NCBI GenBank assembly: GCA_022571215.1
Contig: JACZYG010000012.1
Coordinates: 27,463-91,462 of the forward strand
Reading direction: 5' to 3'
Source: Fidelibacterota bacterium
GTDB taxonomy: Bacteria > Fidelibacterota > SORT01
DNA length: 64,000 nucleotides
The notes beneath the pieces were generated by a model. That model was not told the origin of the DNA. It did no database searches and saw only the letters and a list, made by a program, of their open reading frames with translations. A program made the position numbers and the translations under genes. Every line of letters starts with the position of its first letter. Position 1 is the stretch's first letter. This document shows positions 9,268-18,730 of this stretch, piece by piece.

Positions 9268-10545
9268 ATGAAAACCTTGAGCAATATTCAGATTATTTTG
9301 ATAATACTCGTAATGAGTCCATATCAACTTTTAGCTCAAGCTGAACTCTCAACTTATCGAATTAATGAGGTTCCGAACTTTTATTACGAGACTATCACAA
9401 GTAGAGCATCTGATGGAAAAGGCACGAATCTCGATATTTACGTGAAGATCTCTTATGATGAGCTTCAGTTCATTAAGAGTAAAAACAGTTTCACTGCCAA
9501 ATATGAAATCTCGGTCATTATATTCGATGCCTCCGGAGACCAGCAAGAGGGTAAGACAGTTGAAGAGATAATTGAGGTAATAGAGTTCGACGACACTAAT
9601 TCCCGTGAACTATTTAGGGTCACTAAAATCAATTTCCTCCTGAAAAAAGACAGTTACCGTGTCAACTTAGGAGTAATGGACCTGGATACCCGCAAAACAG
9701 GATCGCGGCGAATTACGTTATTCGTACCTGACTACAGTGATAAATTATCCATCAGCGACATAATTTTCATAGATAAAGTCGAAGAGACGGAGACAAACGA
9801 GACCATAATGTATCTGAATATTTCGGGAGGTTTCATTTCTGAATCGTCGGAGTTTAAAGCATATTACGAAATTTACGGTGTGGATGGCGTGGTTGAAATC
9901 AAGAATGAAGTGAAAGATATGAAGGGTGTAACAATTTATTCCGATAAATTCCAGAGAAGGTCAAAAGATGGAACTATAAAAGAAATTGTCAGTATCGTAA
10001 AAGATGACCTTCGATTTAATAAATACAAATTTCATGTTTCTGTTTCAAAAAAAGGAAGGAAAAAAGTATCTAAAAGCAAGACCTTCCAGGTTCGCTGGTT
10101 TGGAATGTCCGAATCAATAACTGATCTTGATATGGCTGTTGATTTCCTAAGATATATAGCCTCAAAGAAAGATTATGATAAAATGGTGTCTTCAGAATCC
10201 GAAGAAAAAAGAAAATTGTTCATCCGATTTTGGAAAAAGCGTGATCCCTCTCCCGAAACAGAAACGAACGAACTTATGAAGGAATATTACAGAAGAATAC
10301 AATACAGTAACGAACATTTTGCAACCTTCCAAGAAGGATGGAAGGCCGATATGGGAATGGTATTGATCTTATTCGGTCATCCGAATGAAATAGAAAGGCA
10401 CCCGTTTGACATTAACAGCAAACCGTATGAAGTCTGGTATTATTATGACATCAACAAGAATTTTGTCTTTCAGGATTATTCAGGATTCGGTGAATACCGT
10501 CTCGTTACTCCACTTAATGATCTCAGCAGGAGCGATTTTTATTGA
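9268..10545 (+). CDS. GWxTD-domain secreted protein
   Basis: The N-terminus is a signal peptide (about 1-23, ending LLAQA). After about 270 residues of beta-rich sequence comes a C-terminal GWxTD domain: RFWKKRDPSP, a Tyr-rich helix, then GWKAD at 357-361 (variant of GWxTD), a GHPNEIERHPF loop and YEVWYYY. GWxTD proteins are common in Ignavibacteria, Marinimicrobia and relatives and have no known function. It sits directly after a propeller protein, so the pair may act together at the cell surface (inference). Confidence 0.82.
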   Translation: MKTLSNIQIILIILVMSPYQLLAQAELSTYRINEVPNFYYETITSRASDGKGTNLDIYVKISYDELQFIKSKNSFTAKYEISVIIFDASGDQQEGKTVEEIIEVIEFDDTNSRELFRVTKINFLLKKDSYRVNLGVMDLDTRKTGSRRITLFVPDYSDKLSISDIIFIDKVEETETNETIMYLNISGGFISESSEFKAYYEIYGVDGVVEIKNEVKDMKGVTIYSDKFQRRSKDGTIKEIVSIVKDDLRFNKYKFHVSVSKKGRKKVSKSKTFQVRWFGMSESITDLDMAVDFLRYIASKKDYDKMVSSESEEKRKLFIRFWKKRDPSPETETNELMKEYYRRIQYSNEHFATFQEGWKADMGMVLILFGHPNEIERHPFDINSKPYEVWYYYDINKNFVFQDYSGFGEYRLVTPLNDLSRSDFY

Positions 10546-10611
10546 AGAGTCTCTCTCTGATAAGGGAAGCCCTAATCATGATTCCAACGCGCACGATGCA
10601 GAGAATATTGG

Positions 10612-11694
10612 TTGCCTAATATTGCGGTGATACCCGGCGACGGGATAGGAAAAGATGTCACGATAGAGGCCGTCAAAGTCTTGGAGACAATGGACAAATT
10701 GTTCCATCTGGATCTGAAACTAAATCATTTCGACTATGGGGCGGACAGGTATCTGAAGGACGGAACTACTCTGCCGGAATCTGGCTTCAAAGAATTAAGA
10801 GACAATTATGATGCGATATTTCTTGGCGCATTAGGCGATCCGAGGATTCCAGATATGAAACACGCCAAAGATATTCTTCTCGGTCTCCGATTCCGACTTG
10901 ACCTTTACGTAAACCACCGCCCTGTTAAGCTCATCCATGAGAAATTATGCCCGCTGAAGGATAAGATGCCTAAAGACATTAATTTTGTTGTGTTCAGAGA
11001 GAATACAGAAGGATTCTATGTCGGTATAGGCGGGAATTTCAAAAAGGACACGCCCGATGAAATAGCTATCCAGGAATCTGTGAATACACGTAAAGGCGTG
11101 GAAAGGATAATCGAATACAGCTTCCAATATGCCGTCGAAAACGGGCTGTCACATGTAACGATGTCCGATAAAAGTAACGCTATGCAATATGAGGGCGGGC
11201 TTTGGCAGCGGACTTTCGACGCGGTTAAAGAACGGTATCCGAAAATAAAGACGAATCATTATTATATTGATGCGATTGCAATGCAGATGATTAAAAAACC
11301 TGAACAGTTTGAAGTGATTGTCACAAACAACATGTTTGGGGATATAATTACAGATCTCGGCGCTCAGCTACAGGGAGGATTGGGGTTAGGAGCCTCAGGA
11401 AATATAAACCCGGAACGAAACATCGGACTGTTCGAACCGGTTCACGGTTCAGCTCCGAAATATGCCGGTAAGAATATTGCCAATCCGATGGCCGCGATTC
11501 TCTCTGCTCAAATGATGCTCGAATTTCTCGGGTTTAAACCCCAGTCAGACGTCATATCTGAAGCTATCGAGGATGCGATTGAACATGATTGGACACCTCG
11601 CGACCTCGGCGGCTCTCTCGGGACGGTCGAAGTCGGTGATTATATCGTCAGATATATAGAAGAGAATGTCGCAGGAAAGTTAAAGGGAATTTAG
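10612..11694 (+). CDS. Isocitrate/isopropylmalate dehydrogenase family (LeuB-like)
   Basis: An NAD(P)-dependent beta-hydroxyacid oxidative decarboxylase. Seen: IAVIPGDGIGKDV at the start, LRFRLDLYVNHRPV substrate loop (about 91-104), VFRENTEGFYVGIGG, the metal-binding NMFGDIITDL, and EPVHGSAPKYAGKNIANPMA cofactor region. The loop and 360-aa size best fit 3-isopropylmalate dehydrogenase, but tartrate or homoisocitrate dehydrogenase relatives are possible. leuD lies 3.3 kb downstream; leuA and leuC are not in the window. The start is TTG at 10612. The stop overlaps the convergent E1 gene by 4 nt. Confidence 0.85.
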   Translation: MPNIAVIPGDGIGKDVTIEAVKVLETMDKLFHLDLKLNHFDYGADRYLKDGTTLPESGFKELRDNYDAIFLGALGDPRIPDMKHAKDILLGLRFRLDLYVNHRPVKLIHEKLCPLKDKMPKDINFVVFRENTEGFYVGIGGNFKKDTPDEIAIQESVNTRKGVERIIEYSFQYAVENGLSHVTMSDKSNAMQYEGGLWQRTFDAVKERYPKIKTNHYYIDAIAMQMIKKPEQFEVIVTNNMFGDIITDLGAQLQGGLGLGASGNINPERNIGLFEPVHGSAPKYAGKNIANPMAAILSAQMMLEFLGFKPQSDVISEAIEDAIEHDWTPRDLGGSLGTVEVGDYIVRYIEENVAGKLKGI

Positions 11695-14201
11695 TATTCG
11701 CATAAAAGTTTCGCCGCTTCAATAATCTGCTCTTCGCTTATCAAAAATTCTTCCTCCAATGTAGGACTGTAAGGAACGGGTGTATCAAGCGCGCCTAAAA
11801 CTCTTACCGGAGCGTCAAGATATTCAAAGACTTCCTCGGCTATTATCGAGGCAACGGATTGACCGATACTTCCGCGTTTGCTGTCTTCGGTGACGATCAA
11901 TACCTTTCCGGTTTTCGCCACAGATGAGAGAATAGCATTCTTATCTAACGGGACAAGCGATCTGAGATCAAGCAGTGTAGAGGAAATACCATTCTCTTTT
12001 TCTAACTTGTCTACGGCTTTTAAACATCGGTGCACAAACGCCCCGTACGTGATTATCGTAATATCACTGCCCAGACTTTTCAAATGGGCGGTTCCCAAAG
12101 GTATCAGGTAATCATCATCTTCCGAAGGGAGAATTTGTTTTATCCCGGTTGCGCGATAAAGAGCAATGTGTTCATAAAACAATACAGGATTATCATCCCT
12201 GATTGCCGATTTGAGCAGACCCTTTGCTTCGATTGGGGTGGAAGGGCAAACAATTTTGAGACCCGGAGTTCTGTAAAACCACGGTTCCGTGTTTTGCGAG
12301 TGAAATGGTCCCGCTTGTCTAAGCCCGCCCCAAGGCATTCTTATGGTCAACGGTACGCTGTGATTCCATCTGTAATGAATCTTTGCCGCATTATTGACCA
12401 GCTGATTGAATCCGCTCGCGACAAAATCATTGAATTGAATTTCGGCAATCGGACGTTTCCCTAACAACGCAGCTCCAACGGAAGCGCCGATGATAGCTGA
12501 TTCGGAAAGAGGGGTGTTCATAATTCGGTCTCCGAATTCATTAAGCAGAGATTTTAATATAACAAAAGCGTTACCGTATTTACCTCCTACATCCTCTCCA
12601 AGTATGAACGTGTCCGGGTCTCTGTTAAGCTCCTCGCGAAGAGCTTCGACTATCGCTTCCCAAAATGTTTTCCCGTTTGGTTGAGATTTAAAGCCAATCT
12701 CACTTTCGTTGTACCATGAATGGTCTAAATTCTTTATAGCCATGTTTCTTTTGGACAATAGCTCGGTATGAGATTCAACATCTCCAAGATGATAGGGGGA
12801 ATCGCCGGCATTCTCCGGTTCAGGCCATGGAGCATCGATCAGTTCATTCGCGGCATTTTCAATCTCTTCGCTAATTTCCTCGATAAATTGACTGTTAAGC
12901 ACGTCATCCAACAGCCCTTCGTTCGTTAATTTCCTTTTATAGTTGGCAATAGGGTCTTTCTTTATCCATAAGTCGTAATTATTTTTATCTATATACCCCT
13001 TTTCGTTCATCTCCGGGTATTCAATGAACTGATCGGGTTCAACGCCGAAATACAGCATGTCATCGTGGTGAGCGTGTCCCGCAAATCTCATACATATCAA
13101 TTCCACGAGAACAGGACCCTCGCCGTTCCTGCAACTTTCTACCGCTTCAGTGACACCGGCGAACACTGCTTCCGGGTCAGTACCGTCAATTGTAACCCCT
13201 CTTATGCCGTAACCTTTTGCTTTCTCCGCGAGAAAATACGTTGCATATTGCTCATTGAGGGGAGTGGAGAGAGCGGTCTGATTGTTTTGGACTATAAATA
13301 CAATCGGCAACTTATGGACAGCCGCAAAATTTATTGCTTCGTGCCATTCTCCTGTTGAGGTTGCCCCTTCACCGGTACAGTTTATGATCACACGTTTTGT
13401 TCCTTTTAACGCTAATCCTATTCCTGTTGACGTCAATGAGCTAATTGAAATTGGAGCTGAAGGCGGAAGAATTCCACTGTCGAAGTCGCCGATGTGAAAA
13501 TCTTTTCCGTTCATCGGCTTGCCGACCTTGCCCATCTGAGCGGCAAGAACATCATAGGAACGCTGACCCATTGCAAGAGCTAAACCAAGATCGCGTATCA
13601 TAGGAGCGACATAATCACCCATATAAGCAGCGTCTGAGTCCCGAGCGGATTTATTGTTCTTTAAGCGGATTCCAGCGGCATAAATCGCTTCCTGACCCAT
13701 TGAGCGAAATCCTTTTCCCTGAAATTGAGTGCCGTCAGGCGTTTTTATCTCACCTGAGATGAAGAACTTTTTCAATCGGGCATCAAGATACCGTGTATGG
13801 AGCATTCCTTTATATATTCGTAATTTTTCTGAATCAGATAAAGATATTTTTAACGAGAATCTTTTAAATACTGATGATATGGCTGATATAACGTACTTAT
13901 TAAAGTTATTATTTAGGTCTATCTGAGATCTTCCGGGATAAAATTCCATGTTTGAGCCGATGTATACCATCTTTGAAATGATAGATTCCATCTTATACAA
14001 ATACTCATTTCGCAGACTCTCAAATTGTTTCTTATCGGATAGATCAGGTTTATTTTCTAACAATGATTCTAAAAGATTCAGCATCGGTTTAAGAAGAAGA
14101 GGAGCAAGATGAGCGATGGTAGAATTCAGATCCATCCGAAGCAACAGATCATCCGGTGTATTCGTTTTTTCCGCGAGCGAATTATAGTCTGTTCTGTTCA
14201 A
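11691..14201 (-). CDS. Fused alpha/beta E1 component of a 2-oxoacid dehydrogenase complex
   Basis: A thiamine-diphosphate enzyme that decarboxylates a 2-oxoacid (pyruvate or branched-chain) and acylates the E2 lipoyl domain. The alpha half carries the TPP motif from GEGATSTGEW to VQNN (277-307). The beta half starts near residue 510 with FILGEDVGG and includes PLSESAIIGASVGAALLG and MPWGG. Fusion of the two subunits is known in Bacteroidetes-type organisms. Unusual is the N-terminal helical extension of roughly 120-150 residues before the alpha domain. The start is TTG at 14201; an ATG (M23) is an alternative. No E2 or E3 gene is adjacent. It is convergent with the LeuB-like gene. Confidence 0.88.
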   Translation of the reverse strand: MNRTDYNSLAEKTNTPDDLLLRMDLNSTIAHLAPLLLKPMLNLLESLLENKPDLSDKKQFESLRNEYLYKMESIISKMVYIGSNMEFYPGRSQIDLNNNFNKYVISAISSVFKRFSLKISLSDSEKLRIYKGMLHTRYLDARLKKFFISGEIKTPDGTQFQGKGFRSMGQEAIYAAGIRLKNNKSARDSDAAYMGDYVAPMIRDLGLALAMGQRSYDVLAAQMGKVGKPMNGKDFHIGDFDSGILPPSAPISISSLTSTGIGLALKGTKRVIINCTGEGATSTGEWHEAINFAAVHKLPIVFIVQNNQTALSTPLNEQYATYFLAEKAKGYGIRGVTIDGTDPEAVFAGVTEAVESCRNGEGPVLVELICMRFAGHAHHDDMLYFGVEPDQFIEYPEMNEKGYIDKNNYDLWIKKDPIANYKRKLTNEGLLDDVLNSQFIEEISEEIENAANELIDAPWPEPENAGDSPYHLGDVESHTELLSKRNMAIKNLDHSWYNESEIGFKSQPNGKTFWEAIVEALREELNRDPDTFILGEDVGGKYGNAFVILKSLLNEFGDRIMNTPLSESAIIGASVGAALLGKRPIAEIQFNDFVASGFNQLVNNAAKIHYRWNHSVPLTIRMPWGGLRQAGPFHSQNTEPWFYRTPGLKIVCPSTPIEAKGLLKSAIRDDNPVLFYEHIALYRATGIKQILPSEDDDYLIPLGTAHLKSLGSDITIITYGAFVHRCLKAVDKLEKENGISSTLLDLRSLVPLDKNAILSSVAKTGKVLIVTEDSKRGSIGQSVASIIAEEVFEYLDAPVRVLGALDTPVPYSPTLEEEFLISEEQIIEAAKLLCEY

Positions 14202-14363
14202 TTATTCAAATATTTATATTATACTTTATCAAGCTGAGAACACATTTAAAGCGTTTTAAATTAAGAAAGCCAATTTTAATAGTCAATCAGGCATCAGATG
14301 TTACTGAATTATTGGAGAGAAGGATATAACGCATATTGTTACGTCATTATAGCCTTAATAAAC

Positions 14364-14392
14364 TTGACATTATCTGACATCAATCTTAATTT
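14364..14392 (+). promoter_or_regulatory. Candidate promoter for the RNase HI-like gene
   Basis: A perfect TTGACA at 14364-14369, a 17-base spacer, and a weak TAATTT at 14387-14392, in the 213-base divergent gap between the E1 and RNase HI genes. It lies only 22 bases before the ATG at 14415, which lacks a clear Shine-Dalgarno, so the transcript leader would be very short. Confidence 0.4.
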
Positions 14393-14414
14393 AATTCTTT
14401 AATAATTCAAAAAT

Positions 14415-14999
14415 ATGAAACATACCGAAAACGAAATACTTGAAGCCTTGAAATCGAATGTAAAATCCGAGGATCTAACAGCAACTCTTCCAGGGATGAG
14501 CGAAGGTCAATTGGATGAATTTTTCAATAAGGTATCATATCTTCTTTCAAATAACGTAACTGACAGCGATTCCCCGAAGCGTACGAAGAAGGAGAGCGGG
14601 TTAGGACAGACTAATACTTCTATTTTCATTGACGGCGCAAGCGATAGCAATGAAAATGGGGGAATTGGGATCGTATTTCGGTCTAAAGAAGGGGAGGAAT
14701 TCCTGATTTCCCGGTCTATAGGAAAAGCAACCAATAATGAAGCTGAATATAATTCCTTAATTACGGCTATCGATGAGTCTTTAAAGAATGACTTTAGAAG
14801 TATCGAAATATACTCTGATAGCGAGTTACTTGTGAAGCATATTCACGGTGAATATAAGGTAAAAGCGCCTAATTTAAAGCCGTTATATGACCGCGCGATG
14901 AAATCTATAAGCAAACTTGATAGATTCTCTATCAAATGGGTTCCAAGAGAAGAAAATACCTTAGCGGATGATCTTGCGAAAAAGGGTTCAAAACTATAA
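14415..14999 (+). CDS. Ribonuclease HI-family protein
   Basis: Predicted to cut the RNA strand of RNA-DNA hybrids. The C-terminal RNase H fold shows the four acidic residues: D73 in FIDGA, E109 in NNEAEY, D135 in YSDSELL, and D185/D186 in LADDLAKKG. This is the compact archaeal/Bacillus-type RNase HI lacking the basic protrusion. An N-terminal stretch of about 65 residues is helical and then polar (a possible linker), unlike the hybrid-binding domain of eukaryotic RNase H1. It is transcribed divergently from the E1 gene. Confidence 0.85.
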   Translation: MKHTENEILEALKSNVKSEDLTATLPGMSEGQLDEFFNKVSYLLSNNVTDSDSPKRTKKESGLGQTNTSIFIDGASDSNENGGIGIVFRSKEGEEFLISRSIGKATNNEAEYNSLITAIDESLKNDFRSIEIYSDSELLVKHIHGEYKVKAPNLKPLYDRAMKSISKLDRFSIKWVPREENTLADDLAKKGSKL

Positions 15000-15031
15000 A
15001 TATACTCAGCCATTAAAAGGCGGATAAGCAA

Positions 15032-15523
15032 ATGTTAAGAGGTAAAATACATAAATATGATGTAGATAATATTGATACCGACCGGATAATACCCGCAAGA
15101 CACTGTATTACGGTCGATCCTGAGAAACTCGCCGCTCATTGTTTAGAAGATCTTGATCCTGAATTCGCCTCAAAGGTTAAAGAGGGAGAGATTTTGGTAG
15201 TGGGAGAAAATTTCGGATGTGGAAGCAGTAGGGAAAATGCTCCAATAGCCATAAAAGGAGCGGGTATATCAGCGGTAGTAGCAAAAAGCTTTGCCCGGAT
15301 CTTTTATAGGAACTCGATAAATATAGGATTGCCGATATTTGAATCACCTGAAGCGGTAAATGAAATAAAAAAAGACGATATCGTCTCTTTGGACATCACC
15401 ACAGGCAAGATAATGATCGAATCCTCCAAGAAAGAGTTTAATTCAGCTCCATTTCCACAGATGATGCAGGATATAATTGCAGCAGGCGGAATGGTAAATT
15501 ATTTGAAAAATAAGCATAGTTAA
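15032..15523 (+). CDS. leuD: 3-isopropylmalate dehydratase small subunit (LeuD-like)
   Basis: The swivelling small subunit of an aconitase-family isomerase for leucine synthesis, or a homoaconitase. Seen: [15 protein letters not shown] at the start and [12 protein letters not shown] (about 57-68). At 163 aa it is the short archaeal/thermophile form. The substrate-loop tetrapeptide after IIPAR, usually YLxx, reads HCIT here, so substrate specificity is uncertain. The large subunit is not in the window. The gene starts 32 bases after the RNase HI stop and is followed within 7 bases by a thiolase gene. Confidence 0.85.
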   Translation: MLRGKIHKYDVDNIDTDRIIPARHCITVDPEKLAAHCLEDLDPEFASKVKEGEILVVGENFGCGSSRENAPIAIKGAGISAVVAKSFARIFYRNSINIGLPIFESPEAVNEIKKDDIVSLDITTGKIMIESSKKEFNSAPFPQMMQDIIAAGGMVNYLKNKHS

Positions 15524-15530
15524 GTCATTT

Positions 15531-16721
15531 ATGAATAGAAGTATAAAAGATTCAAATATAGTATTACTCGAAGGGGTGAGAACGCCATTCGGCTCTTTCG
15601 GTGGAAGTTTGAAAAATTTAACGGCTACCGAGCTCGGAATAATAGCCGCGAAAGGGGCGATTAAGAAATCCGGTATCCCGGCAGACAGGATAGACAGCAT
15701 TGTATTCGGTAATGCGTTACAAACGAGCTCTGATGCAATATATCTCGCCAGACATGTAGGATTAGGCGCGGGAATACCTGAATCCGCCCCGGCGCTTACG
15801 GTTAACCGTCTTTGTGGTTCCGGGTTCGAGGCAATTATACAGGCAGCGCGCACGCTTATTTTAGGAGAAGCGGAATTCGTTTTAGCAGGAGGCGCGGAAT
15901 CGATGAGCATGGCTCCTCATAGCTCCTGGGGGTTAAGATGGGGCTCAAAACTTAAAGATGACGTAATGGTGGACCTGCTCTGGGCATCGTTATATGATCC
16001 TGTAGCGGGACTATCAATGGCTCAAACTGCTGAAAAACTCGCGGAAGAGAGAAATATCAATAGGGAAGAGGTGGATAACTATGCTCTTTTGAGTCAGACG
16101 AGAACTCAAGATGCCATACGAAAGGGTAATTTTGATGAGGAGCTGGTATTAGTAGTCGATAAGAAAGGGATAGAATTACTATCAACTGATGAGCACCCAC
16201 GTTCTGATACAACGATAGAAGCCCTTACTAACTTAAGGTCATACTTTAAGGAGGAGGGCACTATTACGGCAGGAAATGCATCAGGAATATCAGACGGCGC
16301 CGCCGCTATGATAGTCACGACTGCTGAAAACGCTGAAAAAGTTAATGCTAAACCACTTGGACGAATTATTGATTGGGGAATTTCAGGTTGCGACCCGACT
16401 CTGATGGGGATTGGACCTGTACCTGCCTCACGGAAAGCTCTTGAAAGAGCAAATCTGACCCTTGAAGAGATTGATCTTATCGAGGTAAATGAGGCGTTTT
16501 CGCCTCAATATCTTGCCGTGGAAAAGGAACTTGGATTAGATAGAGATAAAACAAATGTGAATGGTGGCGCGATTGCTATCGGGCATCCTTTAGCCGCTAC
16601 AGGCTCCCGGCTTAGCCTTACTCTCCTTTACGAATTGAGGAGGCGAGGATTAAAGAGGGGACTCGCCACGGCGTGCATAGGCGGAGGTCAGGGGGCGGCA
16701 ATTATTTTGGAAACCACATAA
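15531..16721 (+). CDS. Acetyl-CoA C-acyltransferase (thiolase)
   Basis: Condenses or cleaves acyl-CoA. Catalytic residues are all visible: nucleophile Cys95 in NRLCGSGFEA, His352 in AIGHPLAATG, and Cys382 in TACIGGGQGAA. Length 396 aa is standard. Either acetoacetyl-CoA synthesis or beta-oxidation is possible. The next gene, a 3-hydroxyacyl-CoA dehydrogenase 34 bases downstream, catalyses the adjoining step, so the two form a short C4/beta-oxidation unit. No crotonase or acyl-CoA dehydrogenase is adjacent. Confidence 0.93.
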   Translation: MNRSIKDSNIVLLEGVRTPFGSFGGSLKNLTATELGIIAAKGAIKKSGIPADRIDSIVFGNALQTSSDAIYLARHVGLGAGIPESAPALTVNRLCGSGFEAIIQAARTLILGEAEFVLAGGAESMSMAPHSSWGLRWGSKLKDDVMVDLLWASLYDPVAGLSMAQTAEKLAEERNINREEVDNYALLSQTRTQDAIRKGNFDEELVLVVDKKGIELLSTDEHPRSDTTIEALTNLRSYFKEEGTITAGNASGISDGAAAMIVTTAENAEKVNAKPLGRIIDWGISGCDPTLMGIGPVPASRKALERANLTLEEIDLIEVNEAFSPQYLAVEKELGLDRDKTNVNGGAIAIGHPLAATGSRLSLTLLYELRRRGLKRGLATACIGGGQGAAIILETT

Positions 16722-16755
16722 AAAAAATAAAGTTTAATTCATGGAGCAAAATTAA

Positions 16756-17640
16756 ATGGCACTGAAGAAAGTAGGCGTATTGGGATGCGGTCTTATGGGT
16801 TCAGGGATCGCTCAGGTTGCCGCGCAATCCGGTTATGAAGTCGTTGTCCGTGAGGTAAATCAGGAGCTGCTCGACAAAGGATTGGGAAGGATCAAAGACT
16901 TTCTTTCTAAGGGCGTTGAAAGAGGAAAGTTAAGTCAATCTGATATGGATAAGACCTTTTCTAAAATTGCCGGTACGACAGAGCTCGGCGATCTTTCGGA
17001 CTGCGATTTAGTGATAGAGGTGATTATCGAAAATATGGAGCTGAAGGCTCATCTGTATAAGGAACTGAGTGAAGTGTGTAAGCCTGAAACCATTTTTGCG
17101 AGTAACACATCGTCGTTATCAATCACCGAGATGGCATCTCACACCAATAGACCTGATAAAATGGTCGGTCTTCATTTTTTCAATCCTGTTCCGCTGATGA
17201 AGTTGGTTGAGGTTGCCAGATGCGTAGCCACAAGTTCTGAAAGTTTTGACACCGTTTATGAATTTGCTAAATCTCTTGGAAAGACACCCGTAAAGTGCGG
17301 CGACACCGCAGGGTTCATAGTCAATCGGCTCCTGGTCCCGTACTTGTTGGATTCGATACGGCAGTTGGAGAATGGTCTTGCGATGGTGGAAGATATTGAT
17401 AACGCGCTGAAATTGGGATTGGGATATCCTATGGGTCCGTTCACACTATTGGATTTTGTGGGAATAGACACAACTTTATATATAGCCGATATAATGTTTG
17501 AAGAGTTTAAAGAACATAAGTATGCCGCTCCACCTCTCATGAGAAGAATGGTTCATGCAGGGTATTTCGGAAGAAAGTCAGGTAAAGGCTTTTACGATTA
17601 CACTTCCGAGCCGGCAACGGTTAACGAATTAGGATTATAA
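16756..17640 (+). CDS. 3-hydroxybutyryl-CoA (3-hydroxyacyl-CoA) dehydrogenase
   Basis: Reduces acetoacetyl-CoA or oxidises 3-hydroxyacyl-CoA with NAD(P). The N-terminal Rossmann motif is GCGLMGSGIAQ (10-20), catalytic His is in GLHFFNPVPLMKLVE (about H139), and the C-terminal domain has GPFTLLDFVG and KSGKGFYDY. At 294 aa it is the short, monofunctional Hbd/PaaH form without a crotonase fusion. It follows the thiolase gene and probably shares its transcript. Confidence 0.93.
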   Translation: MALKKVGVLGCGLMGSGIAQVAAQSGYEVVVREVNQELLDKGLGRIKDFLSKGVERGKLSQSDMDKTFSKIAGTTELGDLSDCDLVIEVIIENMELKAHLYKELSEVCKPETIFASNTSSLSITEMASHTNRPDKMVGLHFFNPVPLMKLVEVARCVATSSESFDTVYEFAKSLGKTPVKCGDTAGFIVNRLLVPYLLDSIRQLENGLAMVEDIDNALKLGLGYPMGPFTLLDFVGIDTTLYIADIMFEEFKEHKYAAPPLMRRMVHAGYFGRKSGKGFYDYTSEPATVNELGL

Positions 17641-17654
17641 AAAAAAGGAAATTT

Positions 17655-18722
17655 ATGAAAGCCTTGCTCACGACAGGTGGTCACGGAACGCGGCTTAGAC
17701 CCTTAACGCATACATTGAACAAGCATCTTATTCCGATAGCGAATAAACCTATAATACATTATGCTCTTGAATATCTTGCGGAGTCGGGCATAAATGAAGT
17801 GGGTGTTGTTACCAAAGACGAGGGATTGGATATCAAAGAAGCGCTTGGTTCGGGGGAACAATGGGGACTGAATCTTACTTACATTCCTCAAACTTCACCT
17901 CGAGGACTCGCTGATGTCGTAAAAATCTCTGAGGATTTTATCGGTGACAGTCCGTTCGTGTTTTATCTTGGAGATAATATTGTGGTGGGAGGGATCAAGC
18001 GATTTCTTGATGCATTCAAAAAATCGGAATCAAATTGTCATCTTGTGCTCTCCAAAGTCAAAGAACCTCAGCGTTTCGGAGTTCCGGAAATCAGAGGTGA
18101 TGAAATTGTGTGTATTGAGGAGAAGCCGGATAAACCCAAAAGCGATTTTGCCGTTACCGGAATCTATTTCTATGACAAGAGCATCTTTGAAGCGGTGAAC
18201 AGTATAAAACCTTCAAGCAGGGGAGAATTGGAAATTTCCGACGCGCATCAATACCTCCTGGATAACGGTAAAAAAGTTACGTATTCGGAGATAACAGGTT
18301 GGTGGAAAGATACCGGGAAACCCGAGGATCTTTTGGAAGCGAATCGTCTCGTCCTCGATAAGATGACAGAGGACGAAATTCTTGGAGATGTGAGTTCTGA
18401 TTCAGAAGTTGTTGGAACTGTAAAGATCGGCAAAAACACTATTATAAAGAACAGTCGTATACGCGGACCGGTTATCATCGGAGAGGGGTGCAAAATAGAA
18501 AAATCCTTCATCGGTCCTTACACATCCATCCACGACGGTACGTCAATTTACAAAAGCGCGCTCGAGTTCAGCATCATCTTGCGTAATTGCAACATTTCCA
18601 ACGTGAGACAGAGAATGGATGGCAGTATTATAGGTGATTCGGTTGAAATAGTCAGGAGAACAGAACGACCCCTGACAAATCGTTTTATGATAGCCGATCA
18701 CAGTCGTGTGGAGATAGTTTAA
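17655..18722 (+). CDS. Sugar-1-phosphate nucleotidyltransferase (long RmlA-like)
   Basis: Makes an NDP-sugar, probably dTDP-glucose. The activated-nucleotide loop is GGHGTRLRPLT (8-18), followed by NKHLIPIANKP, and the GWWKDTGKPEDLLEAN segment near 215-230 is typical of glucose-1-phosphate thymidylyltransferases. The C-terminal 110 residues form a hexapeptide-repeat (left-handed beta helix) domain, giving the 355-aa 'long' form rather than the 290-aa RmlA. An AAGGAAA ribosome site precedes the ATG. No rmlBCD partners are adjacent. Confidence 0.86.
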   Translation: MKALLTTGGHGTRLRPLTHTLNKHLIPIANKPIIHYALEYLAESGINEVGVVTKDEGLDIKEALGSGEQWGLNLTYIPQTSPRGLADVVKISEDFIGDSPFVFYLGDNIVVGGIKRFLDAFKKSESNCHLVLSKVKEPQRFGVPEIRGDEIVCIEEKPDKPKSDFAVTGIYFYDKSIFEAVNSIKPSSRGELEISDAHQYLLDNGKKVTYSEITGWWKDTGKPEDLLEANRLVLDKMTEDEILGDVSSDSEVVGTVKIGKNTIIKNSRIRGPVIIGEGCKIEKSFIGPYTSIHDGTSIYKSALEFSIILRNCNISNVRQRMDGSIIGDSVEIVRRTERPLTNRFMIADHSRVEIV

Positions 18723-18730
18723 CGCTCATT

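Noticed and set aside
10406..10630. 74-aa ORF between the GWxTD and LeuB-like genes
   Set aside because: It overlaps the GWxTD C-terminal domain in another frame and shows no protein signature.
12030..12464. 144-aa ORF antisense to the fused E1 gene
   Set aside because: The E1 frame has all expected motifs across this stretch, so this is a shadow.
15443..15910. 155-aa ORF antisense to leuD and the thiolase gene
   Set aside because: It overlaps two well-supported genes and shows no domain.
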